Source of the DNA: Thorsellia kenyensis
GTDB lineage: Bacteria; Pseudomonadota; Gammaproteobacteria; Enterobacterales; Thorselliaceae
DNA: 64,000 nucleotides
Direction: 5' to 3'
Assembly: GCF_042432445.1 (NCBI RefSeq)
Contig: NZ_JBHLXE010000046.1
Coordinates: 1 to 64,000 of the forward strand
Below, piece by piece: positions 37,208 through 46,387 of the stretch. Position numbers and translations under genes: made by a program. The notes beneath the pieces are model-generated. The model was not told the origin of the DNA and made no database searches. It saw only the letters and a list, made by a program, of their open reading frames with translations. Positions within the stretch are counted from its first letter, which is position 1; each line of letters begins with the position of its first letter.

Positions 37208-38170
37208 ATGATAAAAAAAATAGGTGTATTAACAAGTGGTGGTGACTCTCCTGGAATGAATGCAGCAATACGCGGGGTAGTGCGAGCGGCTATCACTGAC
37301 GGACTTGAAGTATATGGCATATATGATGGCTATTTAGGTTTATATGAAAATAGGATGAAAAAACTCAACCGCTCTGATGTATCAGATATGATAACCCGTG
37401 GCGGAACATTTCTTGGTTCAGCAAGATTCCCTCAATTTAAAGAAGAAGCTACTCGCTTAAAGGCAATTGAAAACTTAAAAAATAATGGTATCGATGCCCT
37501 TGTTGTAATTGGTGGTGATGGTTCTTACATGGGAGCTAAACTCTTGTCAGAAAAGGGATTCCCTTGCATAGGCCTGCCTGGCACAATTGATAACGATATA
37601 GGCGGAACAGATTATACAATTGGTTACTTTACTGCACTTCAAACGATTGTAGAAGCAATTGATAGATTAAGAGATACATCTTCTTCTCATCAACGCATAT
37701 CTTTAGTTGAAGTGATGGGGCGTTATTGCGGTGATTTAACCATGGCTGCAGCTATCGCAAGTGGTTGTGAATTTATGATCTTACCTGAAGTTCCTCTTGA
37801 TAAAGAAGCACTCGTTAAAGAGCTACAAAGAGGGATTGAACATGGAAAAAAACATGCGATTGTTGCAGTAACAGAAAAAGTAACAGATATTTATGAACTG
37901 GCTAAATATATACAGACTCAAACAGAACGGGAAACTAGAGCTACGGTTCTAGGCCACATCCAAAGAGGTGGTTCTCCTGTTGCTTACGATAGAGTACTTG
38001 CTTCACGCATGGGTGCGTATGCTATTGAACTTCTTTTAAAGGGAGTCTCAGGTCATTGCGTAGGTATACAACAAGATGAGCTAGTGCACCATGAAATTGA
38101 AGATGCGGTCACAAATTTAAAACGCCCATTCAAGGCTGATTGGTTAAAGACAGCAGAAAAATTATTTTAA
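37208..38170 (+). CDS. pfkA: ATP-dependent 6-phosphofructokinase
   Basis: Committed step of glycolysis. The 320 residues include GVLTSGGDSPGMNAAIRGVVR (ATP loop), VVIGGDGSYMGA, PGTIDNDIGGTDYTIGY with the catalytic Asp, VEVMGRYCGDL, and LGHIQRGGSPVAYDR. This is the prokaryotic class I enzyme, 320 residues as in E. coli. A GAGG ribosome site is 9 nt upstream. A strong hairpin follows the stop. Confidence 0.97.
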   Translation: MIKKIGVLTSGGDSPGMNAAIRGVVRAAITDGLEVYGIYDGYLGLYENRMKKLNRSDVSDMITRGGTFLGSARFPQFKEEATRLKAIENLKNNGIDALVVIGGDGSYMGAKLLSEKGFPCIGLPGTIDNDIGGTDYTIGYFTALQTIVEAIDRLRDTSSSHQRISLVEVMGRYCGDLTMAAAIASGCEFMILPEVPLDKEALVKELQRGIEHGKKHAIVAVTEKVTDIYELAKYIQTQTERETRATVLGHIQRGGSPVAYDRVLASRMGAYAIELLLKGVSGHCVGIQQDELVHHEIEDAVTNLKRPFKADWLKTAEKLF

Positions 38171-38185
38171 TTTATAGCTCCTTTT

Positions 38186-38223
38186 ATAACCTCTTTAAAA
38201 TTAAGGTACATTAAAGAGGTTAT
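38186..38223. terminator. Terminator between pfkA and dksA
   Basis: A 13-bp perfect stem, ATAACCTCTTTAA (38186-38198) with TTAAAGAGGTTAT (38211-38223), has a 12-nt loop and a T-rich tail. It can serve both convergent genes. Confidence 0.75.
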
Positions 38224-38270
38224 CGAATTTTATTTAAATTTTAATTTCAAAATATCTATAAATTTAAAAT

Positions 38271-38726
38271 TTAGTTAGCCATCTGCTTTTCTCTGATTTC
38301 AGCGAGTGTTTTACAATCTATGCACATATCAGCAGTCGGTCTTGCTTCTAAACGGCGAACACCAATTTCAACACCGCAAGCTTCACAATAGCCAAAATCA
38401 CCCTCTTCTAATTTTTTGAGTGTTTTTTCTATTTTTTTAACCAATTTACGCTCTCTGTCACGATTGCGCAATTCAAGGCTAAACTCCTCTTCTTGAGCAG
38501 CTCTATCAACAGGATCAGGGAAGTTAGCTGCTTCGTCTTGCATATGGCTAACCGTCCTATCTACTTCATCTCTCAATTGGTTACGCCAAGCTTCTAAAAT
38601 AGAACGAAAATGCTTAATTTGATTCTCATTCATATATTCTTCATTTGGTTTTAGTTGATAAGGTTCAACACCAGCAATTGACAATAAACTTAAGGATGAT
38701 ACTTTCTTGTTTTGATTTTCTTGCAC
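38271..38726 (-). CDS. dksA: RNA polymerase-binding factor DksA
   Basis: Secondary-channel protein that works with ppGpp on rRNA and tRNA promoters. At 151 residues it has the E. coli length. The coiled coil (about 35-110) carries the acidic tip DPVDRAAQEE. The zinc finger is CEACGVEIGVRRLEARPT with CIDCK. ASP-type rRNA promoters with GC-rich discriminators occur at three places in this window and would be natural targets. Confidence 0.97.
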   Translation of the reverse strand: MQENQNKKVSSLSLLSIAGVEPYQLKPNEEYMNENQIKHFRSILEAWRNQLRDEVDRTVSHMQDEAANFPDPVDRAAQEEEFSLELRNRDRERKLVKKIEKTLKKLEEGDFGYCEACGVEIGVRRLEARPTADMCIDCKTLAEIREKQMAN

Positions 38727-38999
38727 TTCAATTCTCCTAGTACATAGTTATTACTTAAATATACTTGTTGTACGTTTTAATGAAATCGATACGTTATAGC
38801 AATATCAAAAGATATTCTTTCGGCTTTACTTTATTTAATACAAAGCAAACACCTTACTGAATACCAAACAAAATTTAATCTCAAGCTAAAGAAAAATACT
38901 TATTCGTAAAATAAGAATATTCAAAAAGGGAAAGACCTTACCAGAACATTAAGCGGTATGCAATAGCAAAAATTAAAAATGATACTATGTAACAAAAAA

Positions 39000-39812
39000 T
39001 TAACATGTTAATTGTTGGCTATTTCCCCATATTACTTTGGCTATATGACTGCGACTTTCTTGTCTCAGTGCACACAAAACACTAAAAATTTGCACTAAAT
39101 TTTCACTACGATTAACAGTTCCCTGCTGACCTGAAGGAGGCATATCAGGTGAATCTGTCTCTAAAACAACCCATTCTAAAGGAATTTTTGCTATAGCCCG
39201 CCTAGTTTTATTGGCTCTTGAATACGTAATAACACTTCCAACCCCTATCATAAAACCTAGTTTGATGAAATTCATTGCTTCTTCATAACTTCCTGAAAAA
39301 CCATGAATTACCCCTCGTAGGCCTGGCACTGTTTTTTTAAGATAAGTCAGAATAAGTGAATGTGTTTTTCGCGAATGAATAACGACAGGTAAATTAAATT
39401 CTTTAGCCAATATTAATTGAGATCGAAATAAATTACATTGCTGTTTAAATAAATCACTGTCAATTTTAGCAATAGCAGCATCTAAACCGATTTCTCCTAT
39501 GGCCTTGATAACAGGTTGAACAGAGGCCTTATCTTTTTGGATTAACAAACTTAAATAGTCAATGTCAGAGGGTAAGTGTGAAGGGATAAAATAAGGGTGA
39601 AGGCCCAACCCCACATAAAATATTTTTTCATAATGATGTGCTAGAAATAAAAGTTCAACAAACTCTGATGCCTTTGTTGCGGGAATAAATACCTTCTGGA
39701 TATTTTTAGCCTGGAATTTTTTGATTGTTGCAGGAATATTTTCAGAAAAAGGGGGAAAATTAAGATGCGCATGGGTATCAAAAAGGGGATATTCACACGC
39801 ATCGGCATTCAT
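39000..39812 (-). CDS. TatD-family hydrolase (YjjV type)
   Basis: Second TatD paralogue, 270 residues. Metal motifs are FDTHAHLNF, GLGLHPYF, AIGEIGLDAA, LPVVIHSRKTH, GVIHGFSGS and LETDSPDMPPSGQQGTVN. The ATG lies directly after the prfC stop (TAG-T-ATG), so translation is probably coupled. In E. coli yjjV is close to prfC, which supports the YjjV assignment. The substrate is uncertain. Confidence 0.88.
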   Translation of the reverse strand: MNADACEYPLFDTHAHLNFPPFSENIPATIKKFQAKNIQKVFIPATKASEFVELLFLAHHYEKIFYVGLGLHPYFIPSHLPSDIDYLSLLIQKDKASVQPVIKAIGEIGLDAAIAKIDSDLFKQQCNLFRSQLILAKEFNLPVVIHSRKTHSLILTYLKKTVPGLRGVIHGFSGSYEEAMNFIKLGFMIGVGSVITYSRANKTRRAIAKIPLEWVVLETDSPDMPPSGQQGTVNRSENLVQIFSVLCALRQESRSHIAKVIWGNSQQLTC

Positions 39813-39813
39813 A

Positions 39814-41403
39814 CTAGTGTTCCCTAGTTTTAAAGAATTTGATCTCCGGATAACGCTCTTGCGTTAAATTCAAATTAACCATAGTCGGAGCAATATATGT
39901 CAAGTTATCCCCTCCATCTAATGCTAACTGTGCTTCTGCTTTACGTTTAAATTCCTCAAATTTTTTGACATCATCAGAATCAACCCAGCGGGCAGTAGCA
40001 ACATTTATTGGTTCATAAATAGCTTCAACATTATATTCATTTTTCAATCTCGACACCACTACGTCAAATTGTAACGTTCCCACCGCACCTACAATCAGAT
40101 CATTACTAATAAGAGGTCTAAATACTTGTACAGCACCTTCCTCAGAAAGCTGAACTAAGCCTTTTAATAATTGTTTTTGCTTTAAAGGATCTTTTAGGCG
40201 AATTCTTCTAAATAACTCCGGAGCAAAATTAGGAATACCTGTAAATTTAAACATTTCTCCCTGCGTAAACGTATCCCCAATTTGAATAGTACCATGATTA
40301 TGTAGCCCAATGATATCTCCTGCATATGCTTCTTCAATATGCTCACGATCACCAGCTAGAAAAGTTAATGCATCTGAAATAACCACATCTTTATTTGTTC
40401 TTACCTGACGCATTTTCATGCCCCTAGAATATTTACCTGAAACAATTCTTAAAAAGGCCACCCGATCTCTATGTTTAGGATCCATATTAGCCTGAATTTT
40501 AAACACAAAACCACTCAACTTTTCTTCTAATGCCTCGACAGTTCTTTCATCAGTAGCTCGAGATGATGGGGACGGAGCCCATTTAACTAAACCATCTAAC
40601 ATCAAATCAACCCCAAAATTACCAAGAGCTGTGCCAAAGTATACTGGTGTTAACTCTCCAGCTAAAAAAGCCTCTAAATCAAATTCATGAGAAGCACCTT
40701 TGACAAGTTCTAATTCATCTCTCAGTTGATTAGCTAAATCTTCCCCTATCACTTCATCAAGCAAAGGATTATCTAAGCCTTTAATGACTCTTTTTTCTTG
40801 AATAGTGTGACCTTTACCCGTTTGATAAAGATAAGTTTCATCCAAATGCAAATGGTAGACTCCTTTAAAAGATTTCCCACAACTTATTGGCCAAGTAATA
40901 GGTGAGCAAGCAATTTTCAATTCTTGCTCAACTTCATCCATCACTTCCATAGGGTCACGAATATCTCTGTCTAATTTATTCATGAAAGTAACAATAGGTG
41001 TATCTCTAAGACGTGTGACTTCCATCAACTTACGAGTTCTATCCTCAACCCCTTTAGCTGTATCAATAACCATCAAACAACTATCTACGGCAGTTAATGT
41101 TCTGTAAGTATCCTCGGAGAAGTCTTCATGCCCTGGAGTATCTAAAAGATTGACTAAATATTTATCATAAGGAAACTGCATCACAGAGGTTGTTATAGAA
41201 ATACCCCGCTGCTTTTCCATTTCCATCCAGTCTGATTTTGCATGTGCATCACTGCCCCTTCCTTTAACAGAACCTGCTTTTTGTATTGCTTGTCCTAGCA
41301 AGAGTAATTTTTCAGTAATTGTTGTTTTACCGGCATCTGGATGAGAAATGATAGCAAAAGTTCTACGTTTGTTAATTTCACTAATAAATTCTTGGTTAGT
41401 CAT
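39814..41403 (-). CDS. prfC: Peptide chain release factor 3
   Basis: GTPase that recycles RF1 and RF2 from the ribosome. From the ATG at 41403 it has 529 residues, the E. coli length. G motifs: ISHPDAGKTT, RGISITTSVMQF, NLLDTPGHEDFSEDTYR, FMNKLDRDIRDP. A TTG eight codons upstream (41427) is open but unsupported. The ribosome site is poor for both. yjjV-like tatD follows immediately. Confidence 0.96.
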   Translation of the reverse strand: MTNQEFISEINKRRTFAIISHPDAGKTTITEKLLLLGQAIQKAGSVKGRGSDAHAKSDWMEMEKQRGISITTSVMQFPYDKYLVNLLDTPGHEDFSEDTYRTLTAVDSCLMVIDTAKGVEDRTRKLMEVTRLRDTPIVTFMNKLDRDIRDPMEVMDEVEQELKIACSPITWPISCGKSFKGVYHLHLDETYLYQTGKGHTIQEKRVIKGLDNPLLDEVIGEDLANQLRDELELVKGASHEFDLEAFLAGELTPVYFGTALGNFGVDLMLDGLVKWAPSPSSRATDERTVEALEEKLSGFVFKIQANMDPKHRDRVAFLRIVSGKYSRGMKMRQVRTNKDVVISDALTFLAGDREHIEEAYAGDIIGLHNHGTIQIGDTFTQGEMFKFTGIPNFAPELFRRIRLKDPLKQKQLLKGLVQLSEEGAVQVFRPLISNDLIVGAVGTLQFDVVVSRLKNEYNVEAIYEPINVATARWVDSDDVKKFEEFKRKAEAQLALDGGDNLTYIAPTMVNLNLTQERYPEIKFFKTREH

Positions 41404-41586
41404 ATAGATATCTTTGTTTGATTTCAAGGATAAGTAAAACTGTATAGTTAAAACTCAATCCTGGTAAGTTATTATAAATAACATAGCACAGCAACAATTA
41501 ATTGATTAAATCAATAGGTGCAGCACATCAACGTTATCGCAAGTTTGTATGATTCGATAAAGCAATAAATAGTATACTCAATACAA

Positions 41587-42087
41587 CTAGAATAGTTGTT
41601 GTTGAAACTTTAGTTGTATCTCATGAAATATTTCTTTAGTGACAAAAGGTTGTATATCGCCTCCATGTCTCGCGACTTCTTTTACTAGCGAAGAGGAAAT
41701 AAAAGAAAGATTTTCACTTGGCATTAGAAATACACTTTCTAATTCTGGATACAAATGTCGGTTCATTCGAGCAAGTTGCCATTCATATTCAAAGTCTGAT
41801 ACGGCTCTGAGTCCCCTTATCAGAATTCTGGCTTGATTCTCTTTAGCGAAAGAAGCAAGAAGGATATCAAATCCTACCACAGAAACATTTCTGAGATGTT
41901 CACAAGCTTTTTTTGCTAGACTTACCCGTTCCTCTAAAGTAAACAGTGTTTTTTTATGAGGGCTATAAGCTACCGCTAGAATTACTTCATCAAATAACTC
42001 AGAAGAACGGGTTAATAAATCTAGATGACCTAATGTCAAAGGATCGAATGTTCCAGGATAAATAGCTTTTTTTTCCAATTTAGTCAT
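41587..42087 (-). CDS. coaD: Phosphopantetheine adenylyltransferase
   Basis: Penultimate step of coenzyme A synthesis. Nucleotidyltransferase motif YPGTFDPLTLGHLDLL near the N-terminus, RGLRAVSDFEYEWQLARMNRHL and FISSSLVKEVARHGGD are diagnostic. I start at the second of tandem ATGs (42090 or 42087, GCGGAAAAA upstream), giving 166-167 residues. A longer frame to 42150 lies inside the upstream gene. It overlaps the glycosyltransferase gene by a few bases, so coupling is likely. waaA-glycosyltransferase-coaD is a familiar enterobacterial order. Confidence 0.95.
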   Translation of the reverse strand: MTKLEKKAIYPGTFDPLTLGHLDLLTRSSELFDEVILAVAYSPHKKTLFTLEERVSLAKKACEHLRNVSVVGFDILLASFAKENQARILIRGLRAVSDFEYEWQLARMNRHLYPELESVFLMPSENLSFISSSLVKEVARHGGDIQPFVTKEIFHEIQLKFQQQLF

Positions 42088-43729
42088 CATTTTTTCCGCT
42101 ACTCGATTTAACTGATTGAATCGTTTGAGATAACTCAAGATTGACATCATCTAAGCCTTTATCAGCCTTTATTTTATTACCTTTTAATAGTTCAGCTAAT
42201 TTTGCTTGGTTCTCAGCTAAATGAGATCTGTCATTTTCTTTATGCCAAAGATGAAATACATGGCTAGCAAAACGCCCACTTTTATGAAATACTCCTGCAT
42301 GTTGCAATCTGATGACAAAATCAGAATCTTCCATACCCCAACCTTCGAAAGCTTTATCAAATCCATTTACCTTATTTAAATCCTCGCGCCAGACACCTAT
42401 CGTAAAACCTCTTAATGCCTGCCATTTTTTTGGATCTTTTTTTCGCCATTTAGCATCTAGATTTAAAGTCAATAAAGGAAGTAGCCTGTTTACTTGGTTT
42501 TTCATTCTACATAAAAAAAGTTGAGAGAAAGAAAAAAGCGCTAAAATAGAGTTTTGAGCTTCAAGTTTTTCAGTTAATGTTTTTGACAATAATATTCGAG
42601 ATCCTGATACCACATAGCCTTTTTCAGCTAATTTTTTATGATTTTCAATGAAATTCTTTGGTAAAACGCAATCCCCATCAATAAATAATAGATAATCAGA
42701 ATTTGATTGTTTTACCGCTAAATTTCTAATGGCAGACAGCCTAACGCCCTTGTCTTCATGCCAAACATGCTTCATCCTATTACCGAAAAAAGTATTAAAT
42801 TTTTCGATAAGCAAACGGGTTGATTCACTGGATCCATCATCGGCTATAATAATTTCTTCAGGAAATAGACTTTGGTGAATTAACGACATAAAAAGTAAAT
42901 TTAACGCTTTAGGATTATTTTTAGCATAAACAATCAAGGCAAGTGATTGTTTATCTTTTAAATTTTTTTGGTGAAACCAAGCTTTTAAATATCTATAATA
43001 GGTAACTTCTGCATTAGAAATAGCAAGAACAAGCCCATGTTTACCATCTAAAAAGCCTCTTTGAATTACATAAGTTCTAACAAAAGCCCAAAAACCATGA
43101 GTAAACGCTGAAGAAAAAGTGATTTTTTTTTGTCTTTTATTCAGTTTGATTGCACCAGCAGTTGAATAATCATTTGTTTTTTTTAAAACATCCTCAATTT
43201 TTCTATAACTAATATGATATAAAAAATGCTTTAATTTGCCTACATCACCAATGCATATGACTTTTTCATGAACAGGATCATCAGAAAAACGAGCTAAAGA
43301 CTTTTTAAATAGTCTTAACACGTAATCAGGTCTCCATCCACTATAATTAATTTCTTTTTCACAAAATTTAGATAAACGAGAGATATTATAGCCAACTAAA
43401 GGATTATCTATTTGAATAATATCCCGTATTTCATCTGCTAGTGCAGGAGTAACCCGCTCATCTGCATCAATCGATAGAACCCATTCATGGCTTGCATGAG
43501 ATAAAGCAACATTCTTTTGAGGGCCAAAACCAAGCCATGGTTGATAAATAACTTTCGCTCCATTTGCTTCGGCAATCTTTACACTATCGTCTTGACTACC
43601 TGAATCTACGATAATGATTTCATCGGCAAAGCTGACAGAATTAAGACAATCCTCAATATTATGCGCCTCATTATGCATAATAAGTATCACACTCAGTTTT
43701 ACTGTTTTTTCCGTTTGATTAGTTGACAA
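42080..43729 (-). CDS. Two-domain LPS core glycosyltransferase (GT2-GT2 fusion)
   Basis: 549 residues with two family-2 glycosyltransferase domains. Domain 1 (about 8-256) matches WaaE/KdtX core beta-1,4-glucosyltransferases: SVILIMHNEAHNIEDCL, VDSGSQDDSV, DAD at 88-90 and GWRPDYVLRLF. Domain 2 (about 262-520) has ADDGSSESTRLLIEKF, DGD at 351-353, and EGWGMEDSD (462-470), the acceptor-site motif of galactosyl/GalNAc-type enzymes. WaaE alone is about 260 residues, so a second sugar transferase has been added. It starts at TTG 43729, with AGAGGAG 7 nt upstream inside the end of waaA. It probably adds two consecutive core sugars. Confidence 0.85.
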   Translation of the reverse strand: MSTNQTEKTVKLSVILIMHNEAHNIEDCLNSVSFADEIIIVDSGSQDDSVKIAEANGAKVIYQPWLGFGPQKNVALSHASHEWVLSIDADERVTPALADEIRDIIQIDNPLVGYNISRLSKFCEKEINYSGWRPDYVLRLFKKSLARFSDDPVHEKVICIGDVGKLKHFLYHISYRKIEDVLKKTNDYSTAGAIKLNKRQKKITFSSAFTHGFWAFVRTYVIQRGFLDGKHGLVLAISNAEVTYYRYLKAWFHQKNLKDKQSLALIVYAKNNPKALNLLFMSLIHQSLFPEEIIIADDGSSESTRLLIEKFNTFFGNRMKHVWHEDKGVRLSAIRNLAVKQSNSDYLLFIDGDCVLPKNFIENHKKLAEKGYVVSGSRILLSKTLTEKLEAQNSILALFSFSQLFLCRMKNQVNRLLPLLTLNLDAKWRKKDPKKWQALRGFTIGVWREDLNKVNGFDKAFEGWGMEDSDFVIRLQHAGVFHKSGRFASHVFHLWHKENDRSHLAENQAKLAELLKGNKIKADKGLDDVNLELSQTIQSVKSSSGKNDD

Positions 43730-45022
43730 TTAATGTCTCCTCTGAGGCAAATAAGGTTCAATAGATTCAAGTAGTTTCTCTAATGCACCATGATTTTTTT
43801 CAATCACTTCAACAGCGTTGCGCCCAAAATAGCGTCTATAATCTGCATCATTGAGCAAGTTAGTAATTTTTTTTACTAACTCTTGTTTATCATGAATAAT
43901 TAACAATGCTTGATCAGATGACAGTTTTTTACAAATCGCTGTGAAATTAAAAACATGTGGACCCATAATGACAGGAAGTGCATGAGCTGCAGCCTCTAAT
44001 GGATTATGACCACCTACCTCAACTAAACTTCCTCCGACAAATGCGATGTCGGCTACTCCATAAAGCAATAATAACTCACCCATGGTATCAGCAACAATCA
44101 CTTGCGTGGATTCTTCAGGGATCATTCCTGACTGTCGAGTGATATAGCTTAATGAGTAATTATCAGCTAATTGCTTTACTTTACTAAATCTTTCTGGATG
44201 CCTTGGAACAACAATTAATAATAAATTTGGAAATTGTAATAAAAGAGATTTATGTGCCTCGAATATGATCTCATCTTCACCTTGATGAGTACTTGCAGCA
44301 ATCCAGATAGGTCTATTAGGCGCCCATTGTCGTCTCAGGGTCACCGCTCTTGCCGCTAGATCGGGGGTAATAGAAATATCAAACTTTATACTACCCGTAA
44401 TTGTGATCTGAGAACGCCTTAAACCTAAATCAATAAATCTTTCTGCATCGGATTGGTGCTGTGCACACAAAAGCGTGGTTTGCCTCAGCAATGGCTTCAT
44501 CAGTGGTCTTATTCTTGAATAACCTCTATAGGAACGTTCAGACAAGCGAGCATTGGCTATAATTAAAGGAATTTTACGTTTATGCAATTGATAAATAAGA
44601 TTTGGCCATAACTCAGTCTCCATGATAATAACAATTCTGGGGCGAGTTGAGTTTAAAAAACGTCTAATGCTCCCCCATAAATCATACGGCAGATAAACAT
44701 GGGAGACCTCTTTACCAAATGCTGATAGAACCCTTTCAGAACCAGTAGGGGTCATCGTTGTGATAGTTATGGGTAAATTGGGATATCTATTTTTTAATGC
44801 CCTAACCAAAGGAACAGCGGCAAGGGTTTCGCCAACAGACACAGAGTGTAATACAATTCCACCAGGCCTGACTTTTTTACGACAAAAACCATAACGTTCA
44901 AAAATACGCTTTCTATATCCTGAATTTTTAAAGCTGCGATAAAGTAATCTAAGCCAAATTAGGGGTTGGATACAATAAAAAATGACCTGGTATATTAGAA
45001 AAAAAAGCATAGGGCTAGACAC
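43730..45022 (-). CDS. waaA: 3-deoxy-D-manno-octulosonic acid (Kdo) transferase
   Basis: Adds Kdo to lipid IV-A, the start of the LPS core, at the inner membrane. The 430 residues have an N-terminal membrane anchor (about 4-22), WLHSVSVGE-like VLHSVSVGETLAAVPLV with the catalytic Glu, TTMTPTGSERV, ETELWPNLIYQL, STHQGEDEI and GGSLVEVGGHNPLEAAAH. Length matches E. coli. It is the first gene of waaA-glycosyltransferase-coaD; the next gene's start overlaps its 3' end by coupling. Confidence 0.96.
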   Translation of the reverse strand: MSSPMLFFLIYQVIFYCIQPLIWLRLLYRSFKNSGYRKRIFERYGFCRKKVRPGGIVLHSVSVGETLAAVPLVRALKNRYPNLPITITTMTPTGSERVLSAFGKEVSHVYLPYDLWGSIRRFLNSTRPRIVIIMETELWPNLIYQLHKRKIPLIIANARLSERSYRGYSRIRPLMKPLLRQTTLLCAQHQSDAERFIDLGLRRSQITITGSIKFDISITPDLAARAVTLRRQWAPNRPIWIAASTHQGEDEIIFEAHKSLLLQFPNLLLIVVPRHPERFSKVKQLADNYSLSYITRQSGMIPEESTQVIVADTMGELLLLYGVADIAFVGGSLVEVGGHNPLEAAAHALPVIMGPHVFNFTAICKKLSSDQALLIIHDKQELVKKITNLLNDADYRRYFGRNAVEVIEKNHGALEKLLESIEPYLPQRRH

Positions 45023-45119
45023 ATATTTAGGTTAATGAATGCAGTGCATATTAGACAATATGATACCACAAATACAGAAATAACTGCATATTAGCATATG
45101 AATATTTGTGCAAAGCAAC

Positions 45120-45662
45120 TTATTTTTTTACTTGTTCCGTTCGTCCTAAAAAATTAAGTTTACCTGTGCAGTACTTACAACAATAAGAACTTTTAAAACC
45201 GAGAACTTTATTGTGCCTTATTGCTGATAAATAGTGAGTCCTACAAGCACACTTATACACAAAAAGGGTGACTTCTCTTAAGGGAATTTCAAAATTATGA
45301 GTGACTTTAGGGGGTAATCCAAAGCATTCTTGCATAAAGTCCGCCCACTCTTTGCCATGAGGTTTGATAACACCTCTTTTTTTTACACTATAGTAACGAT
45401 AGACAAATAAATGAGACAGTTCGTGAGGAATAACTTCTTCAATAAAGGGAATTTGATGTGTAATCAGCATCGATTGATTAATTCTAATTTTCCATTCTAA
45501 AGGATATGCTAGGCCTGCAGTTTTTCCTTTCAAATTATAAAAAATAGCAGGGGCATGATAATCTACGCCAAGGTACTGATTAGCTAACAATAATGAACGG
45601 TTAAGAAACTGATTAGATCTATCAATCAGTTCTTCTAACACTTCCTTATGTCCGTCCCCCAT
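45120..45662 (-). CDS. sprT: SprT-family zinc metalloprotease-like protein
   Basis: 180 residues. The HExxH motif is in EEVIPHELSHLFVYRY (about 92-96), followed by PHGKEWADFMQ with a third histidine. The C-terminal zinc ribbon is YKCACRTHYLSAIRH with YCCKYCTGKL. This is the SprT/Spartan N-terminal fold. Its physiological role is poorly known in bacteria. It starts 8 bp after the crp stop, so it is likely cotranscribed with crp; that pairing is not the E. coli arrangement. Confidence 0.87.
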   Translation of the reverse strand: MGDGHKEVLEELIDRSNQFLNRSLLLANQYLGVDYHAPAIFYNLKGKTAGLAYPLEWKIRINQSMLITHQIPFIEEVIPHELSHLFVYRYYSVKKRGVIKPHGKEWADFMQECFGLPPKVTHNFEIPLREVTLFVYKCACRTHYLSAIRHNKVLGFKSSYCCKYCTGKLNFLGRTEQVKK

Positions 45663-45670
45663 GTGCTGAA

Positions 45671-46303
45671 TTAACGCGTGCCAAATACAACGATTGTTTT
45701 ACCGTGCGCCGAAATTAATCCTTGCTCTTCTAGCATTTTTAGAATTCTTCCAACAGTTTCTCTAGAACATCCGACAATTTGACCTATTTCTTGTCGAGTT
45801 ATTTTTATTTGCATACCATCAGGATGAGTCATAGCATCAGGTTGTTTAGCTAAATTTAAAAGTGTTTGTGCAATACGACCAGTTACATCTAAAAAGGCTA
45901 AATTACCCACTTTTTTCGAAGTGCTCTGCAATCTATTCGCCATCTGAGCTGATAATCTCATCAAAATTTCAGGATTGACTTGAATAAGTTGCTTAAACTT
46001 TTTATAAGAAATTTCAGCTACTTCACACGAACTTTTCGCTTTGACCCAAGCGGATCGAACTTGTCCTTCTTCAAATAGCCCAAGTTCACCAATAAAATCA
46101 CCTTGGTTTAAATAGGATAGGATCATTTCTTTTCCATCTTCATCTTTAATCAAAACAGCTACAGATCCTTTCACTATATAATATAGTGTTTCTGATTTTT
46201 CTCCTTGATGGATCAAAGAGCTTTTAGCTGCATATTTATGGATGTGACAATGAGATAAAAACCATTCTAAAGTAGGATCTGGTTGTGGTTTAACGATAGC
46301 CAT
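45671..46303 (-). CDS. crp: cAMP receptor protein
   Basis: Global carbon regulator. At 210 residues it has exactly the E. coli length and is close in sequence. The cAMP pocket GELGLFEEGQVRSAWVKAKS (about 71-90) is intact. The helix-turn-helix TRQEIGQIVGCSRETVGRILKML (about 168-190) has recognition residues RETVGR. The TGTGA-N6-TCACA consensus should therefore be conserved, and such sites are seen at 12520 and 35940. AAGGATAAAGC precedes the ATG. Confidence 0.97.
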   Translation of the reverse strand: MAIVKPQPDPTLEWFLSHCHIHKYAAKSSLIHQGEKSETLYYIVKGSVAVLIKDEDGKEMILSYLNQGDFIGELGLFEEGQVRSAWVKAKSSCEVAEISYKKFKQLIQVNPEILMRLSAQMANRLQSTSKKVGNLAFLDVTGRIAQTLLNLAKQPDAMTHPDGMQIKITRQEIGQIVGCSRETVGRILKMLEEQGLISAHGKTIVVFGTR

Positions 46304-46356
46304 GCTTTATCCTTATATCTAAAGGCTGATTAATGACACACATTGAAATCTAGAGA

Positions 46357-46387
46357 TTTATACTAAACCAATGCAACTTTACGTCAA
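46357..46387 (-). promoter_or_regulatory. crp promoter
   Basis: Minus strand: TTGACG (46382-46387), then either TAGTAT with a 16-bp spacer (46360-46365) or TATAAA with 19 bp (46357-46362). It lies 55 bp before the crp ATG. Confidence 0.6.

Noticed and set aside
35230..45000. Possible genomic island or CRISPR array
   Set aside because: No regular repeats, integrase, or gene set foreign to the surroundings; all genes are conserved housekeeping genes.
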